Assembly (NCBI GenBank): GCA_035487155.1
Contig: DATHMK010000093.1
Coordinates: forward strand, 1-64,000
Direction: 5' to 3'
Source: DAIDKA01 sp035487155
GTDB taxonomy: Bacteria > Pseudomonadota > Gammaproteobacteria > Steroidobacterales > Steroidobacteraceae
DNA: 64,000 nt
The notes beneath the pieces were generated by a model. That model did no database searches, had not been told where the DNA came from, and worked only from the letters and a program-made list of their open reading frames with translations. Below, piece after piece: positions 8,768-16,833 of the stretch. The translations under genes were made by a program, and so were the position numbers. Positions within the stretch are counted from its first letter, which is position 1. Every line of letters begins with the position of its first letter.

Positions 8768-8904
8768 CATTCGTTCGCGCGGACCGCCCATGAATAAACT
8801 GCCAAGTGATTTCAAAGAGGTCAGAATGTCCGGCGGCTCGTGCGCGCCGTAAATAAACCGCTAGTCGCGCTGCGGAGCCGCGCCGCTCAACTCTGGCGTT
8901 AGGT
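8762..8904 (+). repeat. attC site 5, composite
   Basis: 143 bp. R'' ATCTAAC at 8762-8768 and R' GTTAGGT at 8898-8904. It carries two left-arm copies: GCGCGGACCGCCCATGAATA at about 8776, and GCGCGCCGTAAATAAACCGC at 8842-8861. This looks like two sites fused by loss of the DNA between them. Confidence 0.78.
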
Positions 8905-8910
8905 GGCACT

Positions 8911-9666
8911 CTGAACTCACCAATTCTCAACTCTCGGCAGAATGCCGCCGATTTCTCGCCAACTCGGGATGACGTTTTCAACCGTATTGCATCTAGATAC
9001 GACACGCTGTGCGACCTCTTCAGCTTGGGAATACATAGGCTATGGAAGCGGGCTGTTGCGAGGGAGATTACCGATCAGCCTTGGGAGGTCCTGCTTGACG
9101 GTGCGACGGGAACTGGCGACATATTATTGCGAGTTCTTTCGCGGCAGAATTGTGCTGCGAGGTCGATTGTGGCCTCAGATATCAGTCCCCAGATGTTAGT
9201 CATTGCTGCCCGTCGAATAGGCGGCCCCCAACAGCCGGTCAAATTCGAGACTCTTGATCTTGAGTCCATGCCGTCGGTCCAATCGGAGAGCGTGGACACC
9301 TATTCGATTTCTTTGGGCCTGAAAATCTGCAACCGCGGCAGGGCCCTAAATGAGGCGTTTCGCGTGCTCCGGCCGGGCGGCCGCCTTGTCGTGCTCGAGG
9401 CATCTAACATACCGATCAAGTTCATACACAGCGCATATCTGGCATATATGAATATCTGCATGCCAACGCTAGGCTGGCTGGCAACTGGAGGAGATTCATC
9501 AGCATACCGGTATTTGTTGGACGGCGTTATCGCCTTCCCGAAAGCGGAGGTGTTTGCGCGGGAACTTCAGGACAATGGCTTTGTAGGCGTGCGATTTCGC
9601 CGACTATCTTTGGGAATTGTCGCCATTCATGTTGCACAAAAGCCGGCGTTGGCACATGCCGCCTGA
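8911..9666 (+). CDS. Cassette 5: UbiE/COQ5-like SAM methyltransferase
   Basis: Class I methyltransferase resembling UbiE. It contains the family N-terminal block VFNRIASRYDTLCDLFSLGI, SAM motif I LLDGATGTGD, acidic VASDIS and the post-motif LRPGGRLVVLE. No ATG or GTG lies in frame upstream of this block; the first ordinary start (TTG 9025) would remove it. The frame is open back to attC 5, and CTG 8911 follows AGGTGG with suitable spacing (ATT 8923 is another option). So either a rare start codon is used or the cassette lost the original start. The stop TGA lies in R'' of attC 6. With the CTG start it is 251 aa, close to the family length. The substrate is unknown. Confidence 0.75.
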   Translation: MNSPILNSRQNAADFSPTRDDVFNRIASRYDTLCDLFSLGIHRLWKRAVAREITDQPWEVLLDGATGTGDILLRVLSRQNCAARSIVASDISPQMLVIAARRIGGPQQPVKFETLDLESMPSVQSESVDTYSISLGLKICNRGRALNEAFRVLRPGGRLVVLEASNIPIKFIHSAYLAYMNICMPTLGWLATGGDSSAYRYLLDGVIAFPKAEVFARELQDNGFVGVRFRRLSLGIVAIHVAQKPALAHAA

Positions 9667-9768
9667 CGTTCGTGCAAGCGGACCGCCAATGGATAAAGTG
9701 CCACATCATGTCGCCGTGATTCCCCCTGGGCTGGGGTCGCGCGCGACCGCTCAATTCTGCCGTTAGGC
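9661..9768 (+). repeat. attC site 6
   Basis: 108 bp. R'' GCCTGAC at 9661-9667 and R' GTTAGGC at 9762-9768. Left arm GTGCAAGCGGACCGCCAATG; right arm CGCGACCGCTCAATTCTGCC. Confidence 0.88.
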
Positions 9769-9782
9769 AGGAGACCCTGCTG

Positions 9783-10298
9783 ATGGTGGGCAAACAGTCA
9801 AGAACAGCACTCCGGGCGGGCGTTCCATTCGGGATCGCGATGGGAGCAATTTACTACGCCCAACATCGACAAGTTGTAGCACTGCTCGGTGGAACTATTG
9901 CTGGCCTTCTCTTCGGGATCACCATGGCCTACCTTCAAAACCGAGGGGAAAAACGCCTGCAGAGGAGCGGCCTACCGGTTGAGGATATGACGCCCGTTCA
10001 GGAAAGAACCATTTCGTTGGGCTTTGATCAGGAATTGGCTCTGCAAAAGGCAAAGGAAGCGCTATTGGCGATTCGAAAGGTGCGCCCCGGCTCGATAAAA
10101 ATGCGAGCCGATCAGATTTCCGCCTCAACCGGAATAACGTGGCAGAGCTTTGGTGAGCGGATCTCCGTAAATGTCCAAGCGACAGAGGCTGGCGCCCTGG
10201 TACACATCACCTCACGGCCGAGACTTGCCAGTACCGTCATGGACAGTGGCAAGGGATGCGAGAATGTTGAACTCTTTGCACGGGCGTTGAAACAATAG
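9783..10298 (+). CDS. Cassette 6: membrane-anchored protein, unknown function
   Basis: 171 aa. Two closely spaced hydrophobic helices (about 12-28 and 32-51, the second Gly-rich) form a hairpin anchor. A soluble domain of about 110 residues follows and is predicted cytoplasmic; it contains ELALQKAKEALLAIRKVRP and ITWQSFGERISVNV. No family recognised. The ATG at 9783 lies 15 bp after attC 6. The gene ends 22 bp before attC 7. Confidence 0.65.
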   Translation: MVGKQSRTALRAGVPFGIAMGAIYYAQHRQVVALLGGTIAGLLFGITMAYLQNRGEKRLQRSGLPVEDMTPVQERTISLGFDQELALQKAKEALLAIRKVRPGSIKMRADQISASTGITWQSFGERISVNVQATEAGALVHITSRPRLASTVMDSGKGCENVELFARALKQ

Positions 10299-10319
10299 GC
10301 AATTGAGCCTTATTGTCTG

Positions 10320-10403
10320 GCCTAACGTTCGTTCGAGCGGAGGCGTCGTGAATAAACTGCCCGGAGGATTGTTACCCCACGCCGCCCTACTTTGGCGTTA
10401 GCC
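10320..10403 (+). repeat. attC site 7
   Basis: 84 bp. R'' GCCTAAC at 10320-10326 and R' GTTAGCC at 10397-10403. Left arm GTTCGAGCGGAGGCGTCGTG followed by AATAAACTGCC; right arm ACGCCGCCCTACTTTGGC. One of the clearest sites. Confidence 0.9.
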
Positions 10404-10464
10404 ATTTCCCGTTGCCGTTAATCCGCCAGATACCTTGACCCTCAACTTAACCGAGGTGACTTAT

Positions 10465-10761
10465 ATGAGACGCGAACTATCGAGCGGTGCAATTGTGGTG
10501 GCGATTTCTCTTCTTAGCCTGTCCCTGGTTCGCGGTCAGGGAGTACCGGACCGGCCACAGGGCGTCACGGCAGGGGCATGGATTTCCCTCAATCCCAGAC
10601 TGGGTTTTGTTGTGGCACCTGCCGCGAGAGCCCCAGTCGCGGGGGCCAACGCTCTGCTGGTAGCGCCGCCGGTTGAGGGATACTTCATGATCAAAGGTGA
10701 AACCGGTTGGTCTCGAGTCGTCGTTGCTGATCCAATGAAGGGGCCCGGGGGCACCGGCTGA
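10465..10761 (+). CDS. Cassette 7: small exported protein
   Basis: 98 aa. An N-terminal signal peptide (MRRELSS, then a hydrophobic run to about residue 24, LSLSLVRGQG) suggests export. The mature part is short, Ala/Pro/Gly-rich and of unknown function. The ATG at 10465 follows GAGGTGA with good spacing, so I prefer it to the upstream TTG at 10435. It lies 61 bp after attC 7, and the next site starts 34 bp after the stop. Confidence 0.6.
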   Translation: MRRELSSGAIVVAISLLSLSLVRGQGVPDRPQGVTAGAWISLNPRLGFVVAPAARAPVAGANALLVAPPVEGYFMIKGETGWSRVVVADPMKGPGGTG

Positions 10762-10795
10762 TCAGGATAAGCTTTCAAACATCGGGCGGACGAAT

Positions 10796-10901
10796 GTCTT
10801 ACATGCGTTCAAGCCGATCGCAGATGAATGAACAGCCAGTTTCTGCAGTCGGGTCATGACGTGCGATGGGCCTCGCGCAGCCGCTCAACCCCAGTGTAGA
10901 C
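10796..10901 (+). repeat. attC site 8
   Basis: 106 bp. R'' GTCTTAC at 10796-10802 and R' degenerate TGTAGAC at 10895-10901. Left arm GTTCAAGCCGATCGCAGATG; right arm CGCGCAGCCGCTCAACCCCA. Confidence 0.75.
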
Positions 10902-10919
10902 CGCAACTCCGAGAATCCC

Positions 10920-11357
10920 ATGAATTCCGTCGTCCTTCTGGAATTTCTCCGTAGCCACCGGTTGGCCGTTCAGGCATCGGTTTCCAGTGCGTCCCGCCCG
11001 CAGGCGGCAGTAATCGGTATTGCGGTCTCCGACCGATTTGAAATTGTTTTCGACACTCTTGAAACGACTCGAAAAGCCCAAAACCTGCGGCACAACTCGA
11101 ATATCGCGCTGGTGATCGGCGGCTTGACTGCAGGCGATGAGCGCACCGTTCAATTTGAAGGAGAGGCGGACGAGCCCAGTGGGTCTGAGTTGGAACGACT
11201 TAAGATGGTCTACTATTCGGCATACCCGGATGGCCCCAGCCGCGTCAATTGGCCCGGACTTACCTACGTGCGAGTGCGGCCGATCTGGGTCCGATATTCT
11301 GACTACAACGCAAATCCACCACAGATTGTTGAGTACCGTGGCGAAGAATTGGTGTAG
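10920..11357 (+). CDS. Cassette 8: FMN-binding split-barrel (PNPOx-like) protein
   Basis: 145 aa resembling the pyridoxamine-5'-phosphate oxidase-like flavin barrel. It starts with a helix LLEFLRSHRLAVQASVSS, then strand pairs (AAVIGIAVSDRFEIVFDT), the motif TRKAQNLRHNSNIALVIGG typical of these proteins, and a late WPGLTYVRVRPIWVRYSDY. Members bind FMN or related cofactors and act in reduction of small molecules; the substrate here is unknown. The ATG at 10920 is the first start after attC 8; a longer frame would begin inside the site. Confidence 0.75.
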   Translation: MNSVVLLEFLRSHRLAVQASVSSASRPQAAVIGIAVSDRFEIVFDTLETTRKAQNLRHNSNIALVIGGLTAGDERTVQFEGEADEPSGSELERLKMVYYSAYPDGPSRVNWPGLTYVRVRPIWVRYSDYNANPPQIVEYRGEELV

Positions 11358-11419
11358 GGCTTGCTGCGTGCCGTACGCGCGATGATGCGGCCCCGCGCCG
11401 CTCAACTTTGGCGTTAAAC
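11357..11419 (+). repeat. attC site 9, right half only
   Basis: The right arm GCCCCGCGCCGCTCAACTTT and R' GTTAAAC (11413-11419) are perfect, but the matching left arm TTCGAGCGG is missing. It is probably a truncated, inactive site. Confidence 0.6.
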
Positions 11420-11574
11420 GTTCACATATTATTGGCGCGGGGCGCACCTCTGGGCTGGTGGAGCATTTTCATTCTGCTGTATTAACAAACTTCAATATTC
11501 TTGATTTCCACCGAACCAGGGATGAGGATTAGCGGGGTCGGGGGCAGGCAGTGCCTTTGTTGGAGCTGAAGTGT

Positions 11575-11838
11575 ATGCATCAAGTCGCAAAACTGGCGCT
11601 ATTGGTCGCTGTCCTGACGATCGGCGGTTGCGCCACAAATAGTTATCAGAAGGTGTCCAACGGTGACACCCCAATCTACTGCGACTCCCCTAAGGACGAC
11701 GCTGACTGCGACAGGGACGAAGATGCGGATGATCAATATCGGGTTCGAGTTCAGCTCCCAGGCAAGACCCCGGCGCCACCACCGCCGTCGCCAAGCGACT
11801 CTGATATTCCGAACTTTCCGCAAGGGCCGCCCCGGTAA
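11575..11838 (+). CDS. Cassette 9: small lipoprotein
   Basis: 87 aa. Signal peptide ending in the lipobox LTIGGC with the lipidated Cys at about residue 20. The mature part is acidic (DDADCDRDEDADD), then Pro-rich (PAPPPPSPSD). No family recognised. The ATG at 11575 has GGAG 8 nt upstream, and the lipobox position supports this start over the GTG at 11551. It lies between the half-site 9 and attC 10; the 155 bp before it contains no other frame. Confidence 0.7.
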   Translation: MHQVAKLALLVAVLTIGGCATNSYQKVSNGDTPIYCDSPKDDADCDRDEDADDQYRVRVQLPGKTPAPPPPSPSDSDIPNFPQGPPR

Positions 11839-11901
11839 GGAGTACCTTTGAGATGTGGTAGCGCCGGCAAAGCGGACCAAATTTTCAGGGGTCGAATAGA
11901 C

Positions 11902-12009
11902 GCCTGACATGAGTTCGAGCGGACGCGCCCTGAATAAACTGCCCGGCATTTCACCGCGTGCGACCGGTGCAGCAATGCGGTGCCGCGCCACTCGACCTTG
12001 GCGCTTGGC
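11902..12009 (+). repeat. attC site 10
   Basis: 108 bp. R'' GCCTGAC at 11902-11908 and R' degenerate GCTTGGC at 12003-12009. Left arm GTTCGAGCGGACGCGCCCTG; right arm GCGGTGCCGCGCCACTCGAC. It ends the first block of the array. The following 12010-12268 shows no gene or site. Confidence 0.85.
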
Positions 12010-12268
12010 CACCACGCAAAGACAGCGGAAGTTTCTCACCCGAACCCGGTGATCAGCGGGGTAACGTCGTCATTTACCAATTTAGCTAGGTGAAGAAGCA
12101 CTGGATCCTGGTGGATACGCGCTGTGAGGTGCAACTGTGGCACCGGCGACAGCGCCAGTGACTCAGCTGACTCGGTGTCATTCCAGGGTACGCACCCGAC
12201 TAAAGGGCCAATCCTTTACCGGTATTGACGAGCACACTGCCGCGATACCGCGCCGCAACCGACACACC

Positions 12269-14050
12269 TCAATTGGATGTGGTGATCGGATCGCTCCAGA
12301 CGCGACGTTCGAGGTCCGCGAACCTTGGGTCGCTGCGGATCGCATCGAAGTAGGGATGTACCTTCAGAAACTGCAGGATATTCGACTGTTCGAGATAGGC
12401 CTGCTCGAGCGCGCGGAAGGCGGCCTCCTTGTCGCCGAGCCCAATATAGGCGTTCACGAAAGCCGCGGCGGGCACGTACCCTGCCTCACGGCGGCGTTGC
12501 AGGTCGGCGAGTAGCCTCAAGGCATCGGCGCGTCGTCCCGAGCGGGCATAGGCGCGAATGAGCACGCCGATCGCAGCCGGGCTGCCCTTTGAGGCCGCAA
12601 TCGTCTTTTCCAGTACCGGGACGGCCTCGGCATCGCGCCCCGCCGCGCTGAGAACGAACCCGAGTGTCGAGAGCGCATCGAGCTGGTCGGACTGCACTGC
12701 AAGCACGCTATGCAGTTCCTGTATCGCCTCCTCGTAGCGATGCGATTGGAACAGGATCCAGGCCACTTCGGCGCCCGGCACCGCAATGGGGTCGAGCCGC
12801 TGTCCGCGCCGTACCCACGAGATCGCCTCGTCCGTGCGGCCCTGGCACACCAGCCACAGCGCCAGTCCCCAGGCAGCGGTTGCATCGTTTGGGCTTAAAT
12901 CGAGGGCACGCCGGTATTCGACCTCGGCCTGGCGCCATTGCCACTGTTCCTGCTCGATGTTCGCCAGCAGCACATGAGCGTCGGTGAGAGTGGGATCGAG
13001 CTCGAGAGCCTTGCGGGCGGCTTCGATGGCCTTCGGGCGCGTCTCCGCGGGCGTGCCGCCGATCGCGACGCTGCCGAGGATGGTGTACGCCTGTGACAGG
13101 CCCATGTAGGCCGGCGCAAATGTTGGATCGAGCCGGATCGCGTGCTTGAAGGAGTCGACGCTTTGCTGGTAATCGGCCTTGGTGCGACCCCTATCGTACG
13201 CGAATCGCCCCTTGAGATAGTTCTCGTAGACCTCGGGCACAACGGTACGTGAAGCCGCGAGCCGCTCACGCTCGGCCCCGGTGACAGTTACTTCGACTCT
13301 CTCGGTGATCGCCTGGGCGAGCTCGCTCTCAAGCCCGAGGGCGTCCTGGAATTCGCGATCATAGGTCTCGGACCAGAAATGCTCGTCGCTCATCGCGCGA
13401 ATCAACTGCACCGTGACGCGGATGCGATTGCCGTCGCGCGTCACGGAGCCTTCGACCAGCGCATCGACATTGAGCCTCCTGCCAATCTCCGTTGCGGAAA
13501 GCTCCGGGTTCTTGAAGCGCATCACCGACGTGTGCGAGATGACGCGCAGATCTCGCAGCTGTGCCAGGCGTGCGATCAACGATTCGGTCATACCGTCGGC
13601 GAGGTAGTCCTGGGCGGGGTCGCCCGAGAGGTTCCTTAGCGGCAGAACGGCGAGCGAGGTGATCTTGGTTGCAGCGCTGTTCGTAACACCTGAGCGGTGC
13701 AGGACGTAGTACGGCACTACCGCAAGCGCCAGCAGGATCAGCGCCGCGATCCCCAGCAAGCGGTGGGTCCAAAGGGAGCGAGGCGGCTCTCCGACCTTCG
13801 CGTCCGCCGTTGGGGAGTGCTCGAACAGCTTTCCGCGATTCTGGCGCCACGCATCAAGCTCAGAGGCTAGAGCGTAAACTGAGCCGCGCTTGTCGTGCAG
13901 ATGCCGATGGACCGGCATGCGCTCGCGCCGCTCCCAGCGCTGCACGGTCGTCACGTCACGCTTCAGATAGGCGCCGATTGCCTTCCAGGAATCCAGCCGT
14001 TCGTGAACTCCCTTGTCGGCCGTCGGCGCTCCGTGGAGGGGTCCAGCCAT
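12269..14050 (-). CDS. HTH-anchored TPR protein (CadC/TolB-like sensor-regulator)
   Basis: 593 aa. A MerR/excisionase-like DNA-binding head (SWKAIGAYLKRDVTTVQRWE) is followed by a transmembrane helix (about 94-113). Next is a FlgO/TolB-N-like domain (LAVLPLRNLSGDPAQDYLADG ... LVEGSVTRDGNRIRVTVQL), then about eight TPR-type repeats to the end. Such one-component membrane regulators read the periplasm and bind DNA on the cytoplasmic side, but no target can be read here. It lies opposite to all cassettes and has no attC of its own, so it is not a cassette. It interrupts the array. The start ATG at 14050 precedes the HTH by about 20 residues. Confidence 0.85.
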   Translation of the reverse strand: MAGPLHGAPTADKGVHERLDSWKAIGAYLKRDVTTVQRWERRERMPVHRHLHDKRGSVYALASELDAWRQNRGKLFEHSPTADAKVGEPPRSLWTHRLLGIAALILLALAVVPYYVLHRSGVTNSAATKITSLAVLPLRNLSGDPAQDYLADGMTESLIARLAQLRDLRVISHTSVMRFKNPELSATEIGRRLNVDALVEGSVTRDGNRIRVTVQLIRAMSDEHFWSETYDREFQDALGLESELAQAITERVEVTVTGAERERLAASRTVVPEVYENYLKGRFAYDRGRTKADYQQSVDSFKHAIRLDPTFAPAYMGLSQAYTILGSVAIGGTPAETRPKAIEAARKALELDPTLTDAHVLLANIEQEQWQWRQAEVEYRRALDLSPNDATAAWGLALWLVCQGRTDEAISWVRRGQRLDPIAVPGAEVAWILFQSHRYEEAIQELHSVLAVQSDQLDALSTLGFVLSAAGRDAEAVPVLEKTIAASKGSPAAIGVLIRAYARSGRRADALRLLADLQRRREAGYVPAAAFVNAYIGLGDKEAAFRALEQAYLEQSNILQFLKVHPYFDAIRSDPRFADLERRVWSDPITTSN

Positions 14051-14277
14051 GTGTTTCTTCTATTTGATTGAGCCCACGGGCCCGCGTCGATCGACGCCAT
14101 TCTAATCCGGGATCCAGGGGCGGCAAAAGGCGGCATTTGACGGTACGGGGCGAATTCCGCGCATTGCCGTTTGACCCGGCCCACAGGGCCGTCGGATGTT
14201 GCCCGGCACCCGGGTGCAAGTCCGGCTGCAACTGAAAATCGGGCTACCGACAAAATCCATAAATCTGGAGATTTCCC

Positions 14278-14988
14278 ATGAAAAGCAACTGGTTGAACAG
14301 GGCGGTGCGTGACCGGGCCGTGCTCGCATCAATGGCGCTGGCCGCCGTAACCATTGGCGGCACGGGGCTGCCCGCGGCCGCCGAGGTACCACTGCGTCTG
14401 CCTGCTGTCCTCACCGGCCTTCTCAACGATTTCACTCCTTCGAGTGTCAACGGCACAGCGATCAAAGGCGGCCCGTGGGAAATGCACGGCCGGTGGAGGG
14501 TTGAGATCAATGAATTCACCCAGACGGCGACGTTCTCGGCGGAGATGTCGATGGAGACGGGCGATTTCGTAAACCCGAGTTCGACCTTCGACCCCGGGAT
14601 GCTCAATTCCCATACACACCACATCACCATGACGGACGCCAAGATTGTCCCGGGATTTGCCGGGTGCCCTTCGAGCCTTGGCCCCACGCCCCTGACCAGC
14701 ACCGGTTTTCAGATCCAGGGAATGGCTCACGTTACGGGAAACGGGGAGCCGGCGCCCTTTGAGATCCCGGCCGGCATCACCAACCCCACTGCGTCGCAGT
14801 TGATCGCCTCGCCACTCACCATCTGCATCACGGGCGGGACGCGCGTCGAGTACTCGAACATCACTCTGCAGATCGGAGCGCCCGCGGCCACGCACTTCGG
14901 TCCGCAAGCCATCCATGGCGTCATCGTCAAGTGCAACGCACTCTGGGGCCGCGAGTCCGAGGATTGCACGGTTCCGCAAGCGGAGTGA
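14278..14988 (+). CDS. Exported protein, unknown function
   Basis: 236 aa with a signal peptide (about 1-35, VLASMALAAVTIGGTGLPAAA) and a mature region predicted to be mainly beta-strand (WEMHGRWRVEINEFTQTATF, HTHHITMTDAKIVPGF). Late Cys residues (TICITGG, VKCNALWG, EDCTV) could form disulfides. No family recognised. It is divergent from the HTH-TPR gene across 227 bp that hold no other gene. It has no attC nearby on the left, so it is probably part of the non-cassette insertion. Confidence 0.75.
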   Translation: MKSNWLNRAVRDRAVLASMALAAVTIGGTGLPAAAEVPLRLPAVLTGLLNDFTPSSVNGTAIKGGPWEMHGRWRVEINEFTQTATFSAEMSMETGDFVNPSSTFDPGMLNSHTHHITMTDAKIVPGFAGCPSSLGPTPLTSTGFQIQGMAHVTGNGEPAPFEIPAGITNPTASQLIASPLTICITGGTRVEYSNITLQIGAPAATHFGPQAIHGVIVKCNALWGRESEDCTVPQAE

Positions 14989-15004
14989 CGGGGCGCACGG
15001 TGAC

Positions 15005-15177
15005 CTATGGCCGCGTCGCGCCCCTGCGAACGCGGCTTTGGCCTGAGTGGCGCGTTCGACAACGATGGTCCGCATGACTTCCGGCGTGTCTGTCGCGGCC
15101 GGATAGGCCATATTCGCAAACCTGCCGTCTGTGATGCTGCAGCGCGGGGGCGCGCACCATACTTCGCCCCCATGCGG
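15005..15177 (-). pseudogene. Remnant of a PQQ-dependent dehydrogenase
   Basis: Read on the minus strand this encodes GEVWCAPPRCSITDG and then TPEVMRTIVVERATQAKAAF. These match two separated parts of the intact gene at 25354-27444 (SEVWRTPPHGSIGDG and the last 60 residues AEVMRTIV...RANQAKAALAA). Everything between is deleted, and a frameshift precedes the original stop, whose surrounding bases CTATGGCCGCGTCG are still identical. It is clearly a dead fragment. Confidence 0.8.
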
Positions 15178-15232
15178 GCGAGCTTCCTGGCTTTTGCGGC
15201 CCGTACTGGTGCACCCGAAATGCCGGCGTCAG

Positions 15233-15309
15233 GTCAAACATGTTCGAGCGGACGCGCCGTGAATAAGGTGCCTCTGGCTGCGTTTCGGGCCGCCGCTCAA
15301 CTGTTAGGC
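15233..15309 (+). repeat. attC site 11
   Basis: 77 bp. R'' GTCAAAC at 15233-15239 and R' GTTAGGC at 15303-15309. Left arm GTTCGAGCGGACGCGCCGTG followed by AATAAGGTGCC; right arm GCCGCCGCTCAACTG, slightly shortened. It opens the second array block. Confidence 0.85.
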
Positions 15310-15312
15310 AAC

Positions 15313-15786
15313 ATGAGGAAAGGCTCCGTTTTCGTCGCGACGGCCACCTCCTTTGCGTTCCTGTTCGCAGGCACAGCTACTTCGGTCTTTCCAGTTCTGC
15401 TTGGGCGGCATGAAGCTCCATGGTCAATCCTCATTTCGACTGAAGCCGCTGCGGTCCTGGCCGCCATAGTTTGGGTCGGCAGCTACATCGGGGCCCGTAT
15501 TTCCTTGCCGGAGCAAAGAACCGGTCGCTTTCTAACGCTCACCGCCGCCGTCCATGCCCTTGTCGGGGCTGTGATGGCATTTCCCGTAAAAACCCACGCG
15601 GTACCGGTGAATATCGACGGACCCTTTCCGGGGCGGGCGGCTTGGAATATTGCGGCCGCAGTATCGTATGCCTGCTTTGCCGCGGCACTTTTCTCGCCCC
15701 TCATCGTCAAGGGCATCGCCTCAGCGTGTTCGAGCCGCGCAGCCGGAGATGCCAAACATGCGCTCCTGCGGACGCGCCGAGAATAA
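15313..15786 (+). CDS. Cassette 10: four-helix membrane protein
   Basis: 157 aa with four hydrophobic segments (about 8-25, 36-57, 72-90, 107-128), so an integral inner-membrane protein. No family recognised. The ATG at 15313 is only 3 bp after the R' of attC 11. The frame runs 30 bp into attC 12, ending HALLRTRRE, so its last residues come from the recombination site. Earlier starts would lie in the pseudogene. Confidence 0.65.
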   Translation: MRKGSVFVATATSFAFLFAGTATSVFPVLLGRHEAPWSILISTEAAAVLAAIVWVGSYIGARISLPEQRTGRFLTLTAAVHALVGAVMAFPVKTHAVPVNIDGPFPGRAAWNIAAAVSYACFAAALFSPLIVKGIASACSSRAAGDAKHALLRTRRE

Positions 15787-15858
15787 AATGCCACCATGGC
15801 CATCCAGTGCGGCAAGCGCAGTGGCGCGGTGCCGCCCCGCTCAATTTCGGTGCTGGCC
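15751..15858 (+). repeat. attC site 12
   Basis: 108 bp. R'' GCCAAAC at 15751-15757 and R' degenerate GCTGGCC at 15852-15858. Left arm GCTCCTGCGGACGCGCCGAG; right arm GCGGTGCCGCCCCGCTCAAT. Confidence 0.85.
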
Positions 15859-15882
15859 CTCAATCAAAAGGAAGGCAAGAAC

Positions 15883-16545
15883 ATGGGACGCGTCCGAGTC
15901 AATGGCTTTACCATCTCGCTTGACGGATACGGAGCCGGTCCGAATCAGGACCTCAGGAATCCGCTCGGTCTGGGCGGCACAGATTTGCACCGCTGGTTAG
16001 TCCCGACGCGCACGTTCCAACGGACCCTATTTGGCGCCGACGGTGGCACAACCGGGATCGATGACGACTTCGCTGCGCGGGGCTTCAACAATGTTGGCGC
16101 CTGGATCCTCGGAAGAAACATGTTCGGACCGATTCGCAATTCCTGGCCCGACATGAACTGGAAAGGCTGGTGGGGGGACAACCCTCCCTATCACGTTCCG
16201 ACTTTCATCCTGACCCATCACGCGCGCCCACCCATCCAGATGCAAGGCGGAACGACATTCTACTTCGTCACGGGCGGTATTCACGAGGCGCTTGACCGAG
16301 CGCGCGATGCTGCCAACGGCAAGGATGTGCGCATTGGCGGCGGATCTAACACTATCCAGCAATACCTTCGCACGGGCCTCATCGATGAGCTGCACATCGC
16401 TATCTCGCCGGTTTTGCTGGGCGGCGGAGAGCGACTGTTCGAGGGGATTGACATGCGCGCGTTAGGATACGAATGCGTTCAATTCGTCGCCTCGGAGAAT
16501 GCCACGCACGTTGTACTCCGACGCCAAGTTCACAATGCCGCCTAG
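15883..16545 (+). CDS. Cassette 11: RibD C-terminal/DHFR-like reductase
   Basis: 220 aa, NADPH-dependent reductase fold (RibD_C, dihydrofolate reductase-like). N-terminal RVNGFTISLDGYGAGPNQ, then ILGRNMFG, TFILTHHARPP, the cofactor-binding stretch KDVRIGGGSNTIQQYL and the signature LIDELHIAISPVLLGGGERL. Full length for stand-alone members of this family. The true substrate of such stand-alone proteins is usually not pteridine or riboflavin and is unknown here. The ATG at 15883 has an AAGGAAGG ribosome site. It follows attC 12 by 24 bp; no clear attC follows it, so its right end is eroded. Confidence 0.85.
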   Translation: MGRVRVNGFTISLDGYGAGPNQDLRNPLGLGGTDLHRWLVPTRTFQRTLFGADGGTTGIDDDFAARGFNNVGAWILGRNMFGPIRNSWPDMNWKGWWGDNPPYHVPTFILTHHARPPIQMQGGTTFYFVTGGIHEALDRARDAANGKDVRIGGGSNTIQQYLRTGLIDELHIAISPVLLGGGERLFEGIDMRALGYECVQFVASENATHVVLRRQVHNAA

Positions 16546-16833
16546 CGACCGGTTGCGGCGCACGACGGTGTCGCGCCGCCGCTGCTTCGGCATTCCACGC
16601 CGCAGCGAGATCATCGGCGCAATCGCCTTGTAAGGAGCCTGCCTCGGCCGCTTTCAGCGCTGCGCACCGAGAGATCTGGTCGGCTTTCAAGTCCTGGCGC
16701 ACGTAGCATAGACTCAATGAAATTCCCGGCTTTCTGGCCGCGTTGGAATGAACCCGGATCAAAGCCTATGTTAGGAGCCTGGGTTTGGGCATCATCGCGG
16801 CCTGGGAGCGCCCTCACCAGACGGGGAAACGGC

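Noticed and set aside
12137..12514. Plus-strand frame of 125 codons after attC 10
   Set aside because: Most of it overlaps the minus-strand TPR gene as a shadow, and no ribosome site or family pattern is seen.
16400..16762. Minus-strand 120-codon frame with VRQDLKADQISRCAALKAAE
   Set aside because: Its end overlaps the reductase gene, and I find no start signal or recognised family; it may be a decayed gene, but support is too thin.
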